Shown here: positions 43,541-51,739 of the stretch, one piece after another
Layout: each line of letters begins with the position of its first letter
Position numbering within the stretch: the stretch's first letter is position 1
DNA from: Mobilibacterium timonense
GTDB taxonomy: Bacteria > Bacillota > Clostridia > Peptostreptococcales > Anaerovoracaceae
Reading direction: 5' to 3'
Assembly (NCBI RefSeq): GCF_900155555.1
Contig: NZ_FUHN01000008.1
Coordinates: 1 to 64,000, forward strand
DNA: 64,000 bases
Made by a program: the position numbers and the translations under genes
The notes under the pieces: model-generated
The model's input: only the letters and a program-made list of their open reading frames with translations
Database searches by the model: none
Told to the model about the DNA's origin: nothing

Positions 43541-44236
43541 TTAGCCCAGTGAAGCTGTGTTGATCTTTACTCCAGGTCCCATGGTGGAAGCTACGGTCAC
43601 GCTCCTGAAATACTGACCCTTGGCTGTTGAAGGCTTAGCCTTAGCGATAGCCGAGATCAGTGCGTTTGCGTTCTCCGTGAGCTGCTCCTCTGTGAAAGAA
43701 GCCTTTCCGATGATAACGTGGATGATGTTGGCCTTGTCGAGACGATACTCCACCTTACCGGCTTTGATATCCTCGAGAGCCTTTGTCAGGTCCATCGTAA
43801 CTGTGCCGGACTTAGGGTTTGGCATCAGTCCCTTAGGTCCCAGCACTCTACCAAGACGTCCAACAACTCCCATCATGTCAGGAGTAGCAACTACTGCATC
43901 GAAGTCGAACCAGTTCTCTTTCTGGATCTTCTCCGCCATGTCCTCAGCACCTACGTAATCAGCGCCTGCAGCCTCGGCCTCCTCAGCCTTAGGTCCCTTA
44001 GCAAACACCAGGACCTTCTTGGACTTACCTGTTCCGTGAGGAAGAACTGTAGCACCTCTTACCTGCTGATCTGCGTGTCTTCCGTCTACACCCAGACGGA
44101 TGTGGAGCTCAACGGTCTCGTCGAACTTCGCGCTGCTGGTCTTTTTTGCAAGACTTACAGCCTCTGCAACGCTGTAGGTCTGTGTCTTGTCGAAAGACTC
44201 CAGAGCAGCGTTGAATCTTTTACTTCTCTTTGGCAT
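43541..44236 (-). CDS. rplA: 50S ribosomal protein L1
   Basis: 231 residues, standard. Contains [30 protein letters not shown], the [34 protein letters not shown] block and the [21 protein letters not shown] end. It binds 23S rRNA at the mobile L1 stalk by the E site. Between rplK (51 bp) and the rplJ leader. Confidence 0.99.
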   Translation of the reverse strand: MPKRSKRFNAALESFDKTQTYSVAEAVSLAKKTSSAKFDETVELHIRLGVDGRHADQQVRGATVLPHGTGKSKKVLVFAKGPKAEEAEAAGADYVGAEDMAEKIQKENWFDFDAVVATPDMMGVVGRLGRVLGPKGLMPNPKSGTVTMDLTKALEDIKAGKVEYRLDKANIIHVIIGKASFTEEQLTENANALISAIAKAKPSTAKGQYFRSVTVASTMGPGVKINTASLG

Positions 44237-44287
44237 TATTTCCTCCTTGTGGTACTGTCGGCAGCTCTTCGTCTGCCTCCCACTGAA

Positions 44288-44716
44288 TTAGCCCTCTACT
44301 ACTTCTACTCCCATGCTGCGGGCAGTTCCCTTGATCATGTCTGTAGCCGCCTCAAGTGAAGCTGCGTTCAGGTCAGGCATCTTTGTCTGAGCGATCTCCT
44401 GAGCCTGTGCAAGTGTGATCTTTGCGACCTTTGTCTTGTTAGGCTCTCCGGAAGCTGTCTCGATACCAGCTGCCTTCTTGATGAGCACTGCTGCCGGCGG
44501 AGTCTTGCACACGAATGTGAAGGACCTGTCTGTGTAGACCGTGATAACTACTGGAATGATCATTCCAGACTGGTTTGCTGTCTGAGCGTTGAACTGCTTG
44601 CAGAAGTCCATGATGTTGACGCTCTTCTGTCCCAGTGCCGGGCCTACTGGCGGTGCCGGAGTTGCTCCTCCTGCAGGGATCTGAAGCTTGATATAGCCGT
44701 CGATCTTCTTAGCCAT
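44288..44716 (-). CDS. rplK: 50S ribosomal protein L11
   Basis: 142 residues, standard: [51 protein letters not shown], and the C-terminal rRNA-binding domain with [25 protein letters not shown]. It forms the GTPase-associated centre with L10/L12. The thiostrepton-binding proline region looks ordinary. Follows nusG by 16 bp. Confidence 0.99.
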   Translation of the reverse strand: MAKKIDGYIKLQIPAGGATPAPPVGPALGQKSVNIMDFCKQFNAQTANQSGMIIPVVITVYTDRSFTFVCKTPPAAVLIKKAAGIETASGEPNKTKVAKITLAQAQEIAQTKMPDLNAASLEAATDMIKGTARSMGVEVVEG

Positions 44717-44732
44717 TTTCTACTCCTTTCTT

Positions 44733-45323
44733 TTATAGTTTATCCACCTGCGAGAACTCGAGTTCCACAGATGTATCTCGACCGAACATCGATGCCTTCG
44801 CTTTTACGATCTGCTTTTCAGTGTTGATGTCCTCAACGATGGCCATGTGGCCCTCGAATGGACCGCTGACTATGCGGACCGTATCACCGACCTCGATATC
44901 CAGTTCGATGCGCATTTTCTCCATCCCCATTCTGACCACTTCTTCCTTGGTCAGAGGGATAGGATCGGATCCGTGTCCCACAAAACCAGTAACGCCCTCG
45001 GTGTTCCTCACCAGGTACCAGGTCTCGTTGGTCACGATCATCTTGATAACAACATAGCCCGGATACAGCTTCTTCTGCCTTACCTTCCTCTGGCCGTTCT
45101 TGATCTCCACCCTGTTCTCGGTAGGGATCGCGACCTCCAGGATCAGGTCCTGCATTCCGCGATACTCAACCATCCGCTCGATGCTGTCCTTGACCTTGTT
45201 CTCATATCCGGAGTATGTGTGTACGACATACCACTTGGCCGTGCCGTCACCACGCAGGCCTTCTCCTTCCAGCGGGGAAAGAGACGGTCTTACTTCCGTG
45301 CTGTTTTCGTTCAAATCTGCCAT
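44733..45323 (-). CDS. nusG: Transcription termination/antitermination protein NusG
   Basis: 196 residues. NGN domain from KWYVVHTYSGYENKV (~30) with LYPGYVVIKM, and KOW domain from VGDTVRIVSGPFEGHMAIVEDIN to the end. About 29 residues (MADLNENSTEV...) precede the NGN domain, longer than the B. subtilis protein and probably disordered. NusG clamps RNA polymerase and links it to Rho or the ribosome. Usual order secE-nusG-rplK. Confidence 0.98.
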   Translation of the reverse strand: MADLNENSTEVRPSLSPLEGEGLRGDGTAKWYVVHTYSGYENKVKDSIERMVEYRGMQDLILEVAIPTENRVEIKNGQRKVRQKKLYPGYVVIKMIVTNETWYLVRNTEGVTGFVGHGSDPIPLTKEEVVRMGMEKMRIELDIEVGDTVRIVSGPFEGHMAIVEDINTEKQIVKAKASMFGRDTSVELEFSQVDKL

Positions 45324-45347
45324 ATAAAACTCCCGTTTCCTCTTCTA

Positions 45348-45656
45348 TTAAGACATAGAAATACCCAGAACAGACCTGAGTAATGCAAGGAATCCGGTAT
45401 CGATGAGCCAGAAGGCGACTGCAAAGACAGCGCACACGACGATAACTACCACGGTGCTCGTTCCCAGTTCCTCTCTGGTAGGCCATACGACCTTCATGAA
45501 TTCCTGGCGCACTCCTCTGAAATAGCCACGCAGCCCACGCCCTTCTCTCTTCGTCTGGGCACGGCCTGCCGACGAGCCGTAGCTTGCCGCCCTGCTCACT
45601 GCCGACTTGCTGCTTCCGGACTTCTTTTTGCTGCCGTTGCTCTTGTTATTAGCCAT
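45348..45656 (-). CDS. secE: Protein translocase subunit SecE
   Basis: 102 residues: a Ser/Lys/Arg-rich N-terminal half (~45 residues, low complexity), the conserved amphipathic segment FRGVRQEFMKVVWPTREELG and a single membrane helix (STVVVIVVCAVFAVAFWLI). The one-helix form is typical of Firmicutes. It clamps SecY in the translocon. Lies 24 bp from both rpmG and nusG. Confidence 0.97.
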   Translation of the reverse strand: MANNKSNGSKKKSGSSKSAVSRAASYGSSAGRAQTKREGRGLRGYFRGVRQEFMKVVWPTREELGTSTVVVIVVCAVFAVAFWLIDTGFLALLRSVLGISMS

Positions 45657-45680
45657 AAAACCGCTCCGTTCCGAAATGAA

Positions 45681-45830
45681 CTACTTTGTTTCCTTGTGAA
45701 GAGTCTCCTTACCGCAGAACTTGCAGTACTTCATGAGCTCGATCCTGTCCGGGTCGTTCTTCTTGTTCTTGGTTGTGTTGTAGTTTCTCTGCTTGCACTC
45801 TGTGCATGCGAGTGTGATCTTATTCCTCAC
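45681..45830 (-). CDS. rpmG: 50S ribosomal protein L33 (zinc-binding type)
   Basis: 49 residues, starting at GTG with AAGGAGGAG 7 bases upstream. It begins [17 protein letters not shown] and ends [14 protein letters not shown], with two Cys-x2-Cys pairs (9/12 and 36/39), the zinc-binding C+ form rather than the zinc-free paralogue. It heads the secE-nusG-rplKAJL transcript, downstream of the promoter at 45946-45974. Confidence 0.96.
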   Translation of the reverse strand: MRNKITLACTECKQRNYNTTKNKKNDPDRIELMKYCKFCGKETLHKETK

Positions 45831-45945
45831 GGTGATCTCCTCCTTAAATATGATTACCAGTGTTTTTCTATCTATTCTCGGTCAACTTAAAACACAGAGC
45901 GAATTTCAACTCGCTCCGCACCAGTATACATAAAGACGCTCAATA

Positions 45946-45974
45946 ATGTTACTCTGACCGGAATTCAAAGTCAA
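45946..45974 (-). promoter_or_regulatory. Promoter of rpmG-secE-nusG-rplKA
   Basis: On the minus strand TTGACT (45969-45974) and TAACAT (45946-45951), 17 bp apart. The 5' UTR (~110 nt) contains a GAGCGA/TCGCTC hairpin (45898-45917). No tRNA gene is present here, unlike in some relatives. Confidence 0.6.
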
Positions 45975-46016
45975 GTTAATTTATTTCATTTTCAGTTTTT
46001 TCTGCGAGTCAGGTCC

Positions 46017-46982
46017 TCACATGTCCAGGAGGTCTCTCCTCCTGCGGATCTCATACATTATCACCGCGGCGGCATTTGACGCATTGAGAGAGTTGACCTT
46101 GCCGCAGAGAGGCATGGATACAGTAAAGTCGCACTTTTCCTTCACAAGTCTGCTGATGCCCTCGCCCTCGCTGCCGATGACGACGGCTATAGGCCCTGAC
46201 AGGTCCGCCTTGTAGTAGAGCTGTCCTCCCATGTCGCAGGCCGCGATCCAAAGTCCCAGCTCCTTCAGATCCTCCAGTGTCTTGCTGATATTTGTGACCT
46301 TGACCACCGGCATGGTCTCGATGGCTCCGGCGGAGCTCTTAGCCGCGGTCCCGGTGAGGCCGCAGGCCCTTCTCTTCGGAATGATCACTCCGTGGGCACC
46401 TGCGCACTCCGCCGTTCTGATAATGGCACCAAGATTGTGGGGATCGTTGATCTCGTCCAGGACGATGAGAAAAGGATCCTCTCCTGACTCTTCCGCCCTG
46501 GTGAACACATCCTGTATCGTGGAATAACTGTACTGGGAGACTCTCGCCGCCACGCCCTGGTGCTTTTCGCCCCTGGCCATAATGTTTATGATCTCTCTGT
46601 CCACGAAGTCCACAGGGACACCGTTGTCTTTGGCCAGTCCGGCTATCTGCCTCACAGAGCCCTCGGTCCCCTTCGCGATGTATATGTGCTCGACCTCTCT
46701 GGATCCTCTGAGGGCCGCCAGGACCGGGTTCCTTCCGAACACTTTTTCCACGCCGTCATCGGCTATGGCCTCCCTGTCTCTCTGCAGATCGTCAGGGGCG
46801 TAGCCTCTGAGGTTTTCTCTGTCTCTGGATCCATCTCTGGATCCATCGCAGTAACGGGACCTGTCGCCGGCACTGCGATCTCTCCTGCGGCTGCCGGGAT
46901 CCTGATTCTTTCCTTTTCTGACAGAACCGGCCAACTGCCGCTCCTGTCTTTCCTGTCTGTATTTGTTCTGTCCTTTACTCAT
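46017..46982 (-). CDS. rlmB: 23S rRNA (guanosine-2'-O-)-methyltransferase RlmB (TrmH/SpoU family)
   Basis: 321 residues. The SpoU knot domain carries the three family motifs: LDEINDPHNLGAIIRTAECAGAHGVI, VIGSEGEGIS and MPLCGKVNSLNASNAAAVIMYE. An L30e-like substrate domain (~80-150, VFGRNPVLAALRG) precedes it. The first ~75 residues are a basic, Arg/Asp/Ser-rich low-complexity extension with short SRDGSRDRE-like repeats. The enzyme 2'-O-methylates G2251 of 23S rRNA, by analogy to E. coli RlmB. It follows folA in the cysS operon. Confidence 0.95.
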   Translation of the reverse strand: MSKGQNKYRQERQERQLAGSVRKGKNQDPGSRRRDRSAGDRSRYCDGSRDGSRDRENLRGYAPDDLQRDREAIADDGVEKVFGRNPVLAALRGSREVEHIYIAKGTEGSVRQIAGLAKDNGVPVDFVDREIINIMARGEKHQGVAARVSQYSYSTIQDVFTRAEESGEDPFLIVLDEINDPHNLGAIIRTAECAGAHGVIIPKRRACGLTGTAAKSSAGAIETMPVVKVTNISKTLEDLKELGLWIAACDMGGQLYYKADLSGPIAVVIGSEGEGISRLVKEKCDFTVSMPLCGKVNSLNASNAAAVIMYEIRRRRDLLDM

Positions 46983-47054
46983 TAAATTTCTCCGTGATCC
47001 GCGAATCTGTATATATCCGCATTGAAGCGATCCGTTCTGTTATTGCTAAGTCAG

Positions 47055-47549
47055 CTATTTTTTGATTTTTTCATAGGTACAGAACGTGTACTTTATGCCG
47101 TTTTCCTCGTGTACCGGGCTTTCTTCTGTGAGTCTGAAATCCGGATCCTCGTCCAGGTCCACCATGAAGGTGTCTGCGTTCAGATCCTCCTGGAGCCTTG
47201 TGACGTAGCACCTCTGGCAATCCTTGTAAAACTCTCTGTAGACGGAACCTCCGCCGATGATGAAGACTTTTTTCCCGCCGCACTCCTTCAGGGCTTCCGC
47301 CAGCTCCTCCCTGTCGTGGACCACGACGGCTCCCGGGGCATCATAGCCCGGCTGCCTGGTGATGACTATGTTGACGCGCTTTGGAAGGGGTCTTCCTCCA
47401 GGCATGCTCTCCAGGGTCTTGCGCCCCATCACCACCACTCCACCAGTGGTGGTCTCACGGAAGAACTTCATGTCCCCAGGCACCGATGCCAGGAGCCCGT
47501 TGTCTCTTCCTATGCCCCATCTGCTGTCCACTGCTACGATGAGATCCAT
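47055..47549 (-). CDS. folA: Dihydrofolate reductase
   Basis: 164 residues: LIVAVDSRWGIGRDNGLLASVPGDMKFF (Met20 loop and substrate Asp27 region), VVVMGRKTLESMPGGRPLPKRVNIVITR and VFIIGGGSVYREF. It regenerates tetrahydrofolate after thymidylate synthase, whose gene ends 12 bp upstream. Key trimethoprim-contact residues look conventional. Confidence 0.98.
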   Translation of the reverse strand: MDLIVAVDSRWGIGRDNGLLASVPGDMKFFRETTTGGVVVMGRKTLESMPGGRPLPKRVNIVITRQPGYDAPGAVVVHDREELAEALKECGGKKVFIIGGGSVYREFYKDCQRCYVTRLQEDLNADTFMVDLDEDPDFRLTEESPVHEENGIKYTFCTYEKIKK

Positions 47550-47561
47550 TGATATACTCCT

Positions 47562-48392
47562 TTATATGGCGACTGGTATGTTCTTGATCTGAGGGTTTTT
47601 CTGGTAGTCCTCGATGATCAGGTCGTCCGTCGTAAAGCTGTAGAAATCCGTGACCTCAGGATCCAGACGCACCTTTGGTGCCGGGTACTGAGGCCTGGTT
47701 ATAAGTTCTTTTACTATGTCCACGTGCCTGTCGTATATGTGAGCATCAGCGATGACGTGCACCAGCTCTCCGGCCTTGAGGCCGCTGACCTGCGCCATCA
47801 TCATGAGGAGCAGGGAGTACTGGACCACGTTCCAGTTGTTCGCGGTGAGCACGTCCTGGGACCTCTGGTTCAGGATGGCGTTCAGTGTGTCCCCCTTCAC
47901 GTTGAATGTCATGCTGTATGCGCACGGTTCCAGGTTCATCTCGCTCAAGTCCGCGAAATTGTACATATTGGTCATGATGCGCCTGGAGTACCTGTCGTTC
48001 TTGAGGAGCCACAGCACGTTGTCCACCTGATCCATCTCACCCTGCTTGAACTTGTATGGCACCTGGAGCTGATAGCCGTAGGCTTTGCCGATGCTGCCGC
48101 TCTCGTCGGCCCACTGATCCCAGATGTGGGAATTGAGGTCGTGGACGTTGTTGGACTTCTTCTGCCATATCCACAGCAGCTCGTCGAAGGCCAGTCTGAT
48201 GGCAGTAGGTCTCAGCGTCAGAGCGGGGAACTCCTCCTGCAGGTCATACCTGTTCACCACACCGAAGTTCTTGATCGTATGTGCCGGAGTCCCGTCGGCC
48301 CACCTCGGCCTCACCGGGTACCCCTCGGTGCTGAACCCGTTGTCCAGAATGTCCTGGCACATGGCAACAAATTTTTCATCAGCCTTGCTCAT
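47562..48392 (-). CDS. thyA: Thymidylate synthase (ThyA), divergent active-site sequence
   Basis: 276 residues. ThyA features: ALTLRPTAIRLAFDELLWIWQKKSNNV, the catalytic Cys157 in NLEPCAYSMTF, QRSQDVLTANNWNVVQYSLLLMMMAQ, HVIADAHIYDRH and the VAI end. The usual catalytic context is PPCHxxxQF; here it is EPCAYSMTF, and the DVFLGLPFN-type segment is DVLTANNWN. This variant recurs in some clostridia as I recall. It makes dTMP from dUMP. It overlaps mrnC by 4 bp (ATGA) and is followed by folA. Confidence 0.94.
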   Translation of the reverse strand: MSKADEKFVAMCQDILDNGFSTEGYPVRPRWADGTPAHTIKNFGVVNRYDLQEEFPALTLRPTAIRLAFDELLWIWQKKSNNVHDLNSHIWDQWADESGSIGKAYGYQLQVPYKFKQGEMDQVDNVLWLLKNDRYSRRIMTNMYNFADLSEMNLEPCAYSMTFNVKGDTLNAILNQRSQDVLTANNWNVVQYSLLLMMMAQVSGLKAGELVHVIADAHIYDRHVDIVKELITRPQYPAPKVRLDPEVTDFYSFTTDDLIIEDYQKNPQIKNIPVAI

Positions 48393-48865
48393 TCCTGTCC
48401 TCTCCTGCTCTGTGAGTCCTCTCCACCTGCCGTCTCCTGCGTCTCAGCACCGCTGATGGCCTGCACGCCCTGGCGGTTCCTCCTGCCGTTTATCACGTGG
48501 ATGGCCTCTGTTATCACCTGATCGAGCCTCTCGCGATCACCGCTCAGTTCCAGATACCCAAGAAGCGCTTCAAATCCCGTGGCCTGTTTGTATTTCCTCG
48601 GATCCACGTTCCTCGGATGGGAAGTGGTCCTGTGGTTCCTTCCCCGCTTCACGAGTCTTATCTCCTCGGGTGTGAGAAAATCCCTGCTCAGCTCCTTCAC
48701 CGCCCGGGACTGACCTTCCGCCGAAACGTATTTCACCGCGGCCCGGTGCAGCCTGTCGGCGTTGTTCATGCCGTTTTCCACCAGCATCCTCCTGATGGCC
48801 ACCTCGTAGACTGCATCCCCCAGAAACGCCAGCGTCGACGTATTAACATTATCTAAATTCATCAT
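48389..48865 (-). CDS. mrnC: Mini-ribonuclease III
   Basis: 158 residues with the RNase III catalytic domain only: LAFLGDAVYEVAIRRML (signature with the catalytic Asp) and ATGFEALLGYLELSG, lacking a dsRNA-binding domain. A ~30-residue Gln/Gly/Ser-rich tail follows. It matures 23S rRNA ends by acting on the L3-bound precursor. Its place directly after cysS is conserved in Firmicutes; it overlaps thyA by 4 bp. Confidence 0.95.
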   Translation of the reverse strand: MMNLDNVNTSTLAFLGDAVYEVAIRRMLVENGMNNADRLHRAAVKYVSAEGQSRAVKELSRDFLTPEEIRLVKRGRNHRTTSHPRNVDPRKYKQATGFEALLGYLELSGDRERLDQVITEAIHVINGRRNRQGVQAISGAETQETAGGEDSQSRRGQE

Positions 48866-48895
48866 CTGATCTAAATTTCAGCCTTCCTGTCTCCA

Positions 48896-50296
48896 TCAGT
48901 CCTTGATCAGCTGTGCGCCCTGAGGAGTGTCCTTCACCGTGTATCCCATGGCCTTCAGCTGATCCCTGATCTCGTCGGCCCTCGCCCAGTTCTTTGCCTT
49001 CCTGGCCTCCTGGCGCTCATCCACCAGAGCCTGAACGTCGGCACCGATCTGATCCACGTCGTCCACGTGCTGCATGATCCCCAGGACGTCGGTAAGCTCC
49101 CTGATCTTCTTCTCAGCCTCTGCGGCGAACTCCCTGGAGGCGCCGTCTCTCACGAAGACATTGATGTCAGACACCATCTCGAAGATCGCAGAAATGCCGT
49201 CGGCGGTGTTCAGGTCGTCGTCCATGGCCTCGATGAACATATCCCTGTATTTTCCGAGGGACTCCAGCTCCTTCTTCTCCTCGTCGGTGAGGCCCTGCGA
49301 ACCGTTCTTTTCCAGGTGCTCCAGGGTCTCCACACAGGTCACGATCCTGCCGAGCCCCTGTTTGGCCTGCTCCATCAGCACATCGCTGAAGTTGATCGGG
49401 CTCCTGTAGTGGCCGGACAGCAGAAAGAAGCGGATGACGTCGCCGCTGTAGTGCTTTCTGATGTCTCTCACGGTGAAAAAGTTGTTCAGAGATTTGGACA
49501 TCTTCACTCCGTCGATGGTGATGTATCCGTTGTGCATCCAGTATTTCGCAAAAGGCACTCCGTTGCACGCCTCGGACTGGGCGATCTCGTTCTCGTGATG
49601 CGGGAACTTCAGGTCCTGCCCGCCGCCGTGGATGTCGATGGTCGACCCCAGGTGCTTTCTGGCCATGGTGGAGCACTCGATGTGCCAGCCCGGTCTTCCC
49701 ATGCCCCAAGGTGACTTCCAGGCGATCTCGTCAGGCTCCTTCTGTGCCTTCCACAGAGCGAAGTCCAGCGGATCTTTCTTTACCTCGCCGATGGCGATCC
49801 TGGCCCCCGACTCGAGGTCGTCAATGTTCTGCCCGGAGAGCTTGCCGTACTCATCGAATTTTCTCGTGGAATAATACACGTCTCCGTCGGCCTCATAGGC
49901 ATATCCCTTGTCGATGAGGGTCTGAATAAATGCGATAATGTCGTCTATATGCTCCGATACCTTCGGGTGCACGTCAGCAGGTATTACGTTCAGCGCTTTC
50001 GCATCCTCGAAATACTCTTTTATATACTTCTCGGAGACCTCCGGTGCCGTGATCCCCTCTTCTCTCGCCCTGTTGATGATCTTGTCATCTACGTCAGTAA
50101 AGTTCTGGACGTACTTGACCTCGTATCCTCTCCAGATGAAATACCTTCTCAGTGTATCAAAGACCACAAACGGCCTTGCGTTTCCGATGTGAAAAAAATT
50201 GTATACTGTAGGTCCGCACACATACATCTTTACCTTGCCTTCTTCCAGAGGGACGAATTCCTCCTTCTTGCCGGTAAGGGAATTGTATACCTTCAT
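48896..50296 (-). CDS. cysS: Cysteinyl-tRNA synthetase
   Basis: 466 residues. Class I with zinc-site Cys in MYVCGPTVYNFFHIGNARP (HIGN), the KMSKSLNNFFT loop, WHIECSTM and HGGGQDLKFPHHENEIAQ. The ATP and zinc-binding residues are all present. First gene of the cysS-mrnC-thyA-folA-rlmB operon, with a promoter at 50351-50379. The leader is ~50 nt and has no T-box. Confidence 0.98.
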   Translation of the reverse strand: MKVYNSLTGKKEEFVPLEEGKVKMYVCGPTVYNFFHIGNARPFVVFDTLRRYFIWRGYEVKYVQNFTDVDDKIINRAREEGITAPEVSEKYIKEYFEDAKALNVIPADVHPKVSEHIDDIIAFIQTLIDKGYAYEADGDVYYSTRKFDEYGKLSGQNIDDLESGARIAIGEVKKDPLDFALWKAQKEPDEIAWKSPWGMGRPGWHIECSTMARKHLGSTIDIHGGGQDLKFPHHENEIAQSEACNGVPFAKYWMHNGYITIDGVKMSKSLNNFFTVRDIRKHYSGDVIRFFLLSGHYRSPINFSDVLMEQAKQGLGRIVTCVETLEHLEKNGSQGLTDEEKKELESLGKYRDMFIEAMDDDLNTADGISAIFEMVSDINVFVRDGASREFAAEAEKKIRELTDVLGIMQHVDDVDQIGADVQALVDERQEARKAKNWARADEIRDQLKAMGYTVKDTPQGAQLIKD

Positions 50297-50350
50297 AAGA
50301 CTGCCTCCTTGTGTCAGACGTTTCCCGCCTGTAAAAAAATCTCAACCTGC

Positions 50351-50379
50351 ATTATATAGGTGAACGCCGGTTCGAACAA
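50351..50379 (-). promoter_or_regulatory. Promoter of the cysS operon
   Basis: On the minus strand TTGTTC (50374-50379) and perfect TATAAT (50351-50356), 17 bp apart, just after the second chromate-transporter gene. Confidence 0.8.
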
Positions 50380-50407
50380 TAGCCTGTGTTCCTTGCACAT
50401 GTAAAAG

Positions 50408-50986
50408 TCACGCTCCAAGCACCGCTCCGACGATCGCCATGACCACCAGGATCTTGATGGGGTCTTTCTTTGAAAAAATGAGAAGGACCATAGTTACTGC
50501 TGCGAGGGCTATCGAGACAACGTCTACAGACTGCGGAAGCATGGCCGTCAGTTCGTGGAAGTTGCTCCCCAGGTGGGCATCATTGAACACAACCGGCTTG
50601 CTGACCGTGAGAAACGCCGATGCGATGAGTCCGACAGCCGCAGGCCGGATGCCCGAGAGGGCTCCTTTAATGATCCTGCTGTTCTTGAACTTCTCCATCA
50701 CCCTGCTGACCATTGAGATGATGACAAAGGACGGGACAGCGACCCCCGTTGTCGCCACTGCCGCGCCCAGGACTCCTGCGCTCATGAACCCCACAAAGGT
50801 GGCGGTGTTTATGGCGACCGGGCCCGGGGTGACCTGTGCAATGGCCACTATCTCGGCGAAGAGATCCGGAGTTATTTTCGCGAATTGCTGAATGCTGTCG
50901 TAGATCAGCTGGATGATGGCCAGCCCTCCTCCAAAGCCGAAGAGTCCTATTTTCATGAATGCCAGGAAAAGATGCAGATATATCAT
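50408..50986 (-). CDS. Chromate transporter-family half protein (second)
   Basis: 192 residues with about six hydrophobic segments forming one CHR domain: LFGFGGGLAIIQL at the N terminus and QVTPGPVAINTATFVG (~51-66). Classical ChrA has two fused domains; Firmicutes often have two short genes that assemble as a pair. Overlaps the first half by 4 bp (ATGA). Substrate not proven; chromate or sulfate-like anions by family name. Confidence 0.92.
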   Translation of the reverse strand: MIYLHLFLAFMKIGLFGFGGGLAIIQLIYDSIQQFAKITPDLFAEIVAIAQVTPGPVAINTATFVGFMSAGVLGAAVATTGVAVPSFVIISMVSRVMEKFKNSRIIKGALSGIRPAAVGLIASAFLTVSKPVVFNDAHLGSNFHELTAMLPQSVDVVSIALAAVTMVLLIFSKKDPIKILVVMAIVGAVLGA

Positions 50987-51594
50987 TTCTCATCCCCTCC
51001 CTTCTCTTTATTTTTTGAACCCCCGGGTACTTTTGCCTTCGTCATGGCATCCGGATCTATGGCAGGCCTTCCCGGAAAGAGAAATTCCTTAGCCACACCG
51101 ATGGCCAGGAAAAGTATTATCACGTACACCACGCTTATCTTGCAGAATACTATCAGAACAAAGGCGCCTGTCGCGCAAACGGCGGAGAACCAGTCGATGA
51201 CGGCCGTCCTGCCCACCTGCCACACAGCCAGGAGGACCAGCGCTGCAGCCGCAGCCTTGAGTCCGCCCAGTGCTCCCTGAATGTACACGTTTTCCTCGAA
51301 TTCCGACAGGAACCTGGCGATCACCAGGATTATCACAAAGGATGGTATGATCACGCCAAGCGTTGCCACAAAGGCACCCGGAAGCTTCTTTTTCTTGTAT
51401 CCGACGAATGTTGCCATATTCACGGCCAGGACGCCCGGAAGCCCCTGGCATATTGCGATGATGTCCACCATCTCGTCATCGCCGAACCACTTCAGCTCCT
51501 CGACCATCTTTTTTCTGAGGATAGGCACCATGGCGATCCCTCCGCCTATGGTGAATATCCCAAGCTTGAAAAATATCACGAAAAGTTCCCACAT
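50983..51594 (-). CDS. Chromate transporter-family half protein (first)
   Basis: 203 residues with one CHR domain: LGIFTIGGGIAMVPILRK near the N terminus, CQGLPGVLAVNMATFVGYKKKK (~53-74), and a hydrophilic Lys/Gly-rich end. Translationally coupled to the second half. It is transcribed with it, apart from proS upstream by 145 bp, where a 9-bp inverted repeat GAGTGCAGC/GCTGCACTC (51647-51679) lies. Confidence 0.92.
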   Translation of the reverse strand: MWELFVIFFKLGIFTIGGGIAMVPILRKKMVEELKWFGDDEMVDIIAICQGLPGVLAVNMATFVGYKKKKLPGAFVATLGVIIPSFVIILVIARFLSEFEENVYIQGALGGLKAAAAALVLLAVWQVGRTAVIDWFSAVCATGAFVLIVFCKISVVYVIILFLAIGVAKEFLFPGRPAIDPDAMTKAKVPGGSKNKEKGGDEK

Positions 51595-51646
51595 AATTTC
51601 CGTCTCTCTACGGGAAGATGCCAGTCCCTGTCTCCCCTATACGACA

Positions 51647-51679
51647 GAGTGCAGCTCCGTCCACGACGTCGCTGCACTC
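51647..51679. promoter_or_regulatory. Inverted repeat upstream of the chromate-transporter pair
   Basis: Perfect 9-bp arms GAGTGCAGC/GCTGCACTC with a 15-bp spacer, in the proS-chr gap. No T-run follows on either strand, so it may be an operator or an mRNA hairpin. A short self-complementary stretch around TGTCCGGACA lies at 51719-51728, just after proS. Confidence 0.4.
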
Positions 51680-51739
51680 CATAGTCACGTATTGCCATTA
51701 TTTCACCGGCCGTCCAAGTGTCCGGACAGCTTCAGGAGC

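Noticed and set aside
50297-50350. T-box leaders for cysS, proS, glnS and asnS
   Set aside because: The leaders visible are too short, and no AGGGTGGNACCGCG-type T-box sequence was found upstream of any of the four synthetase genes.
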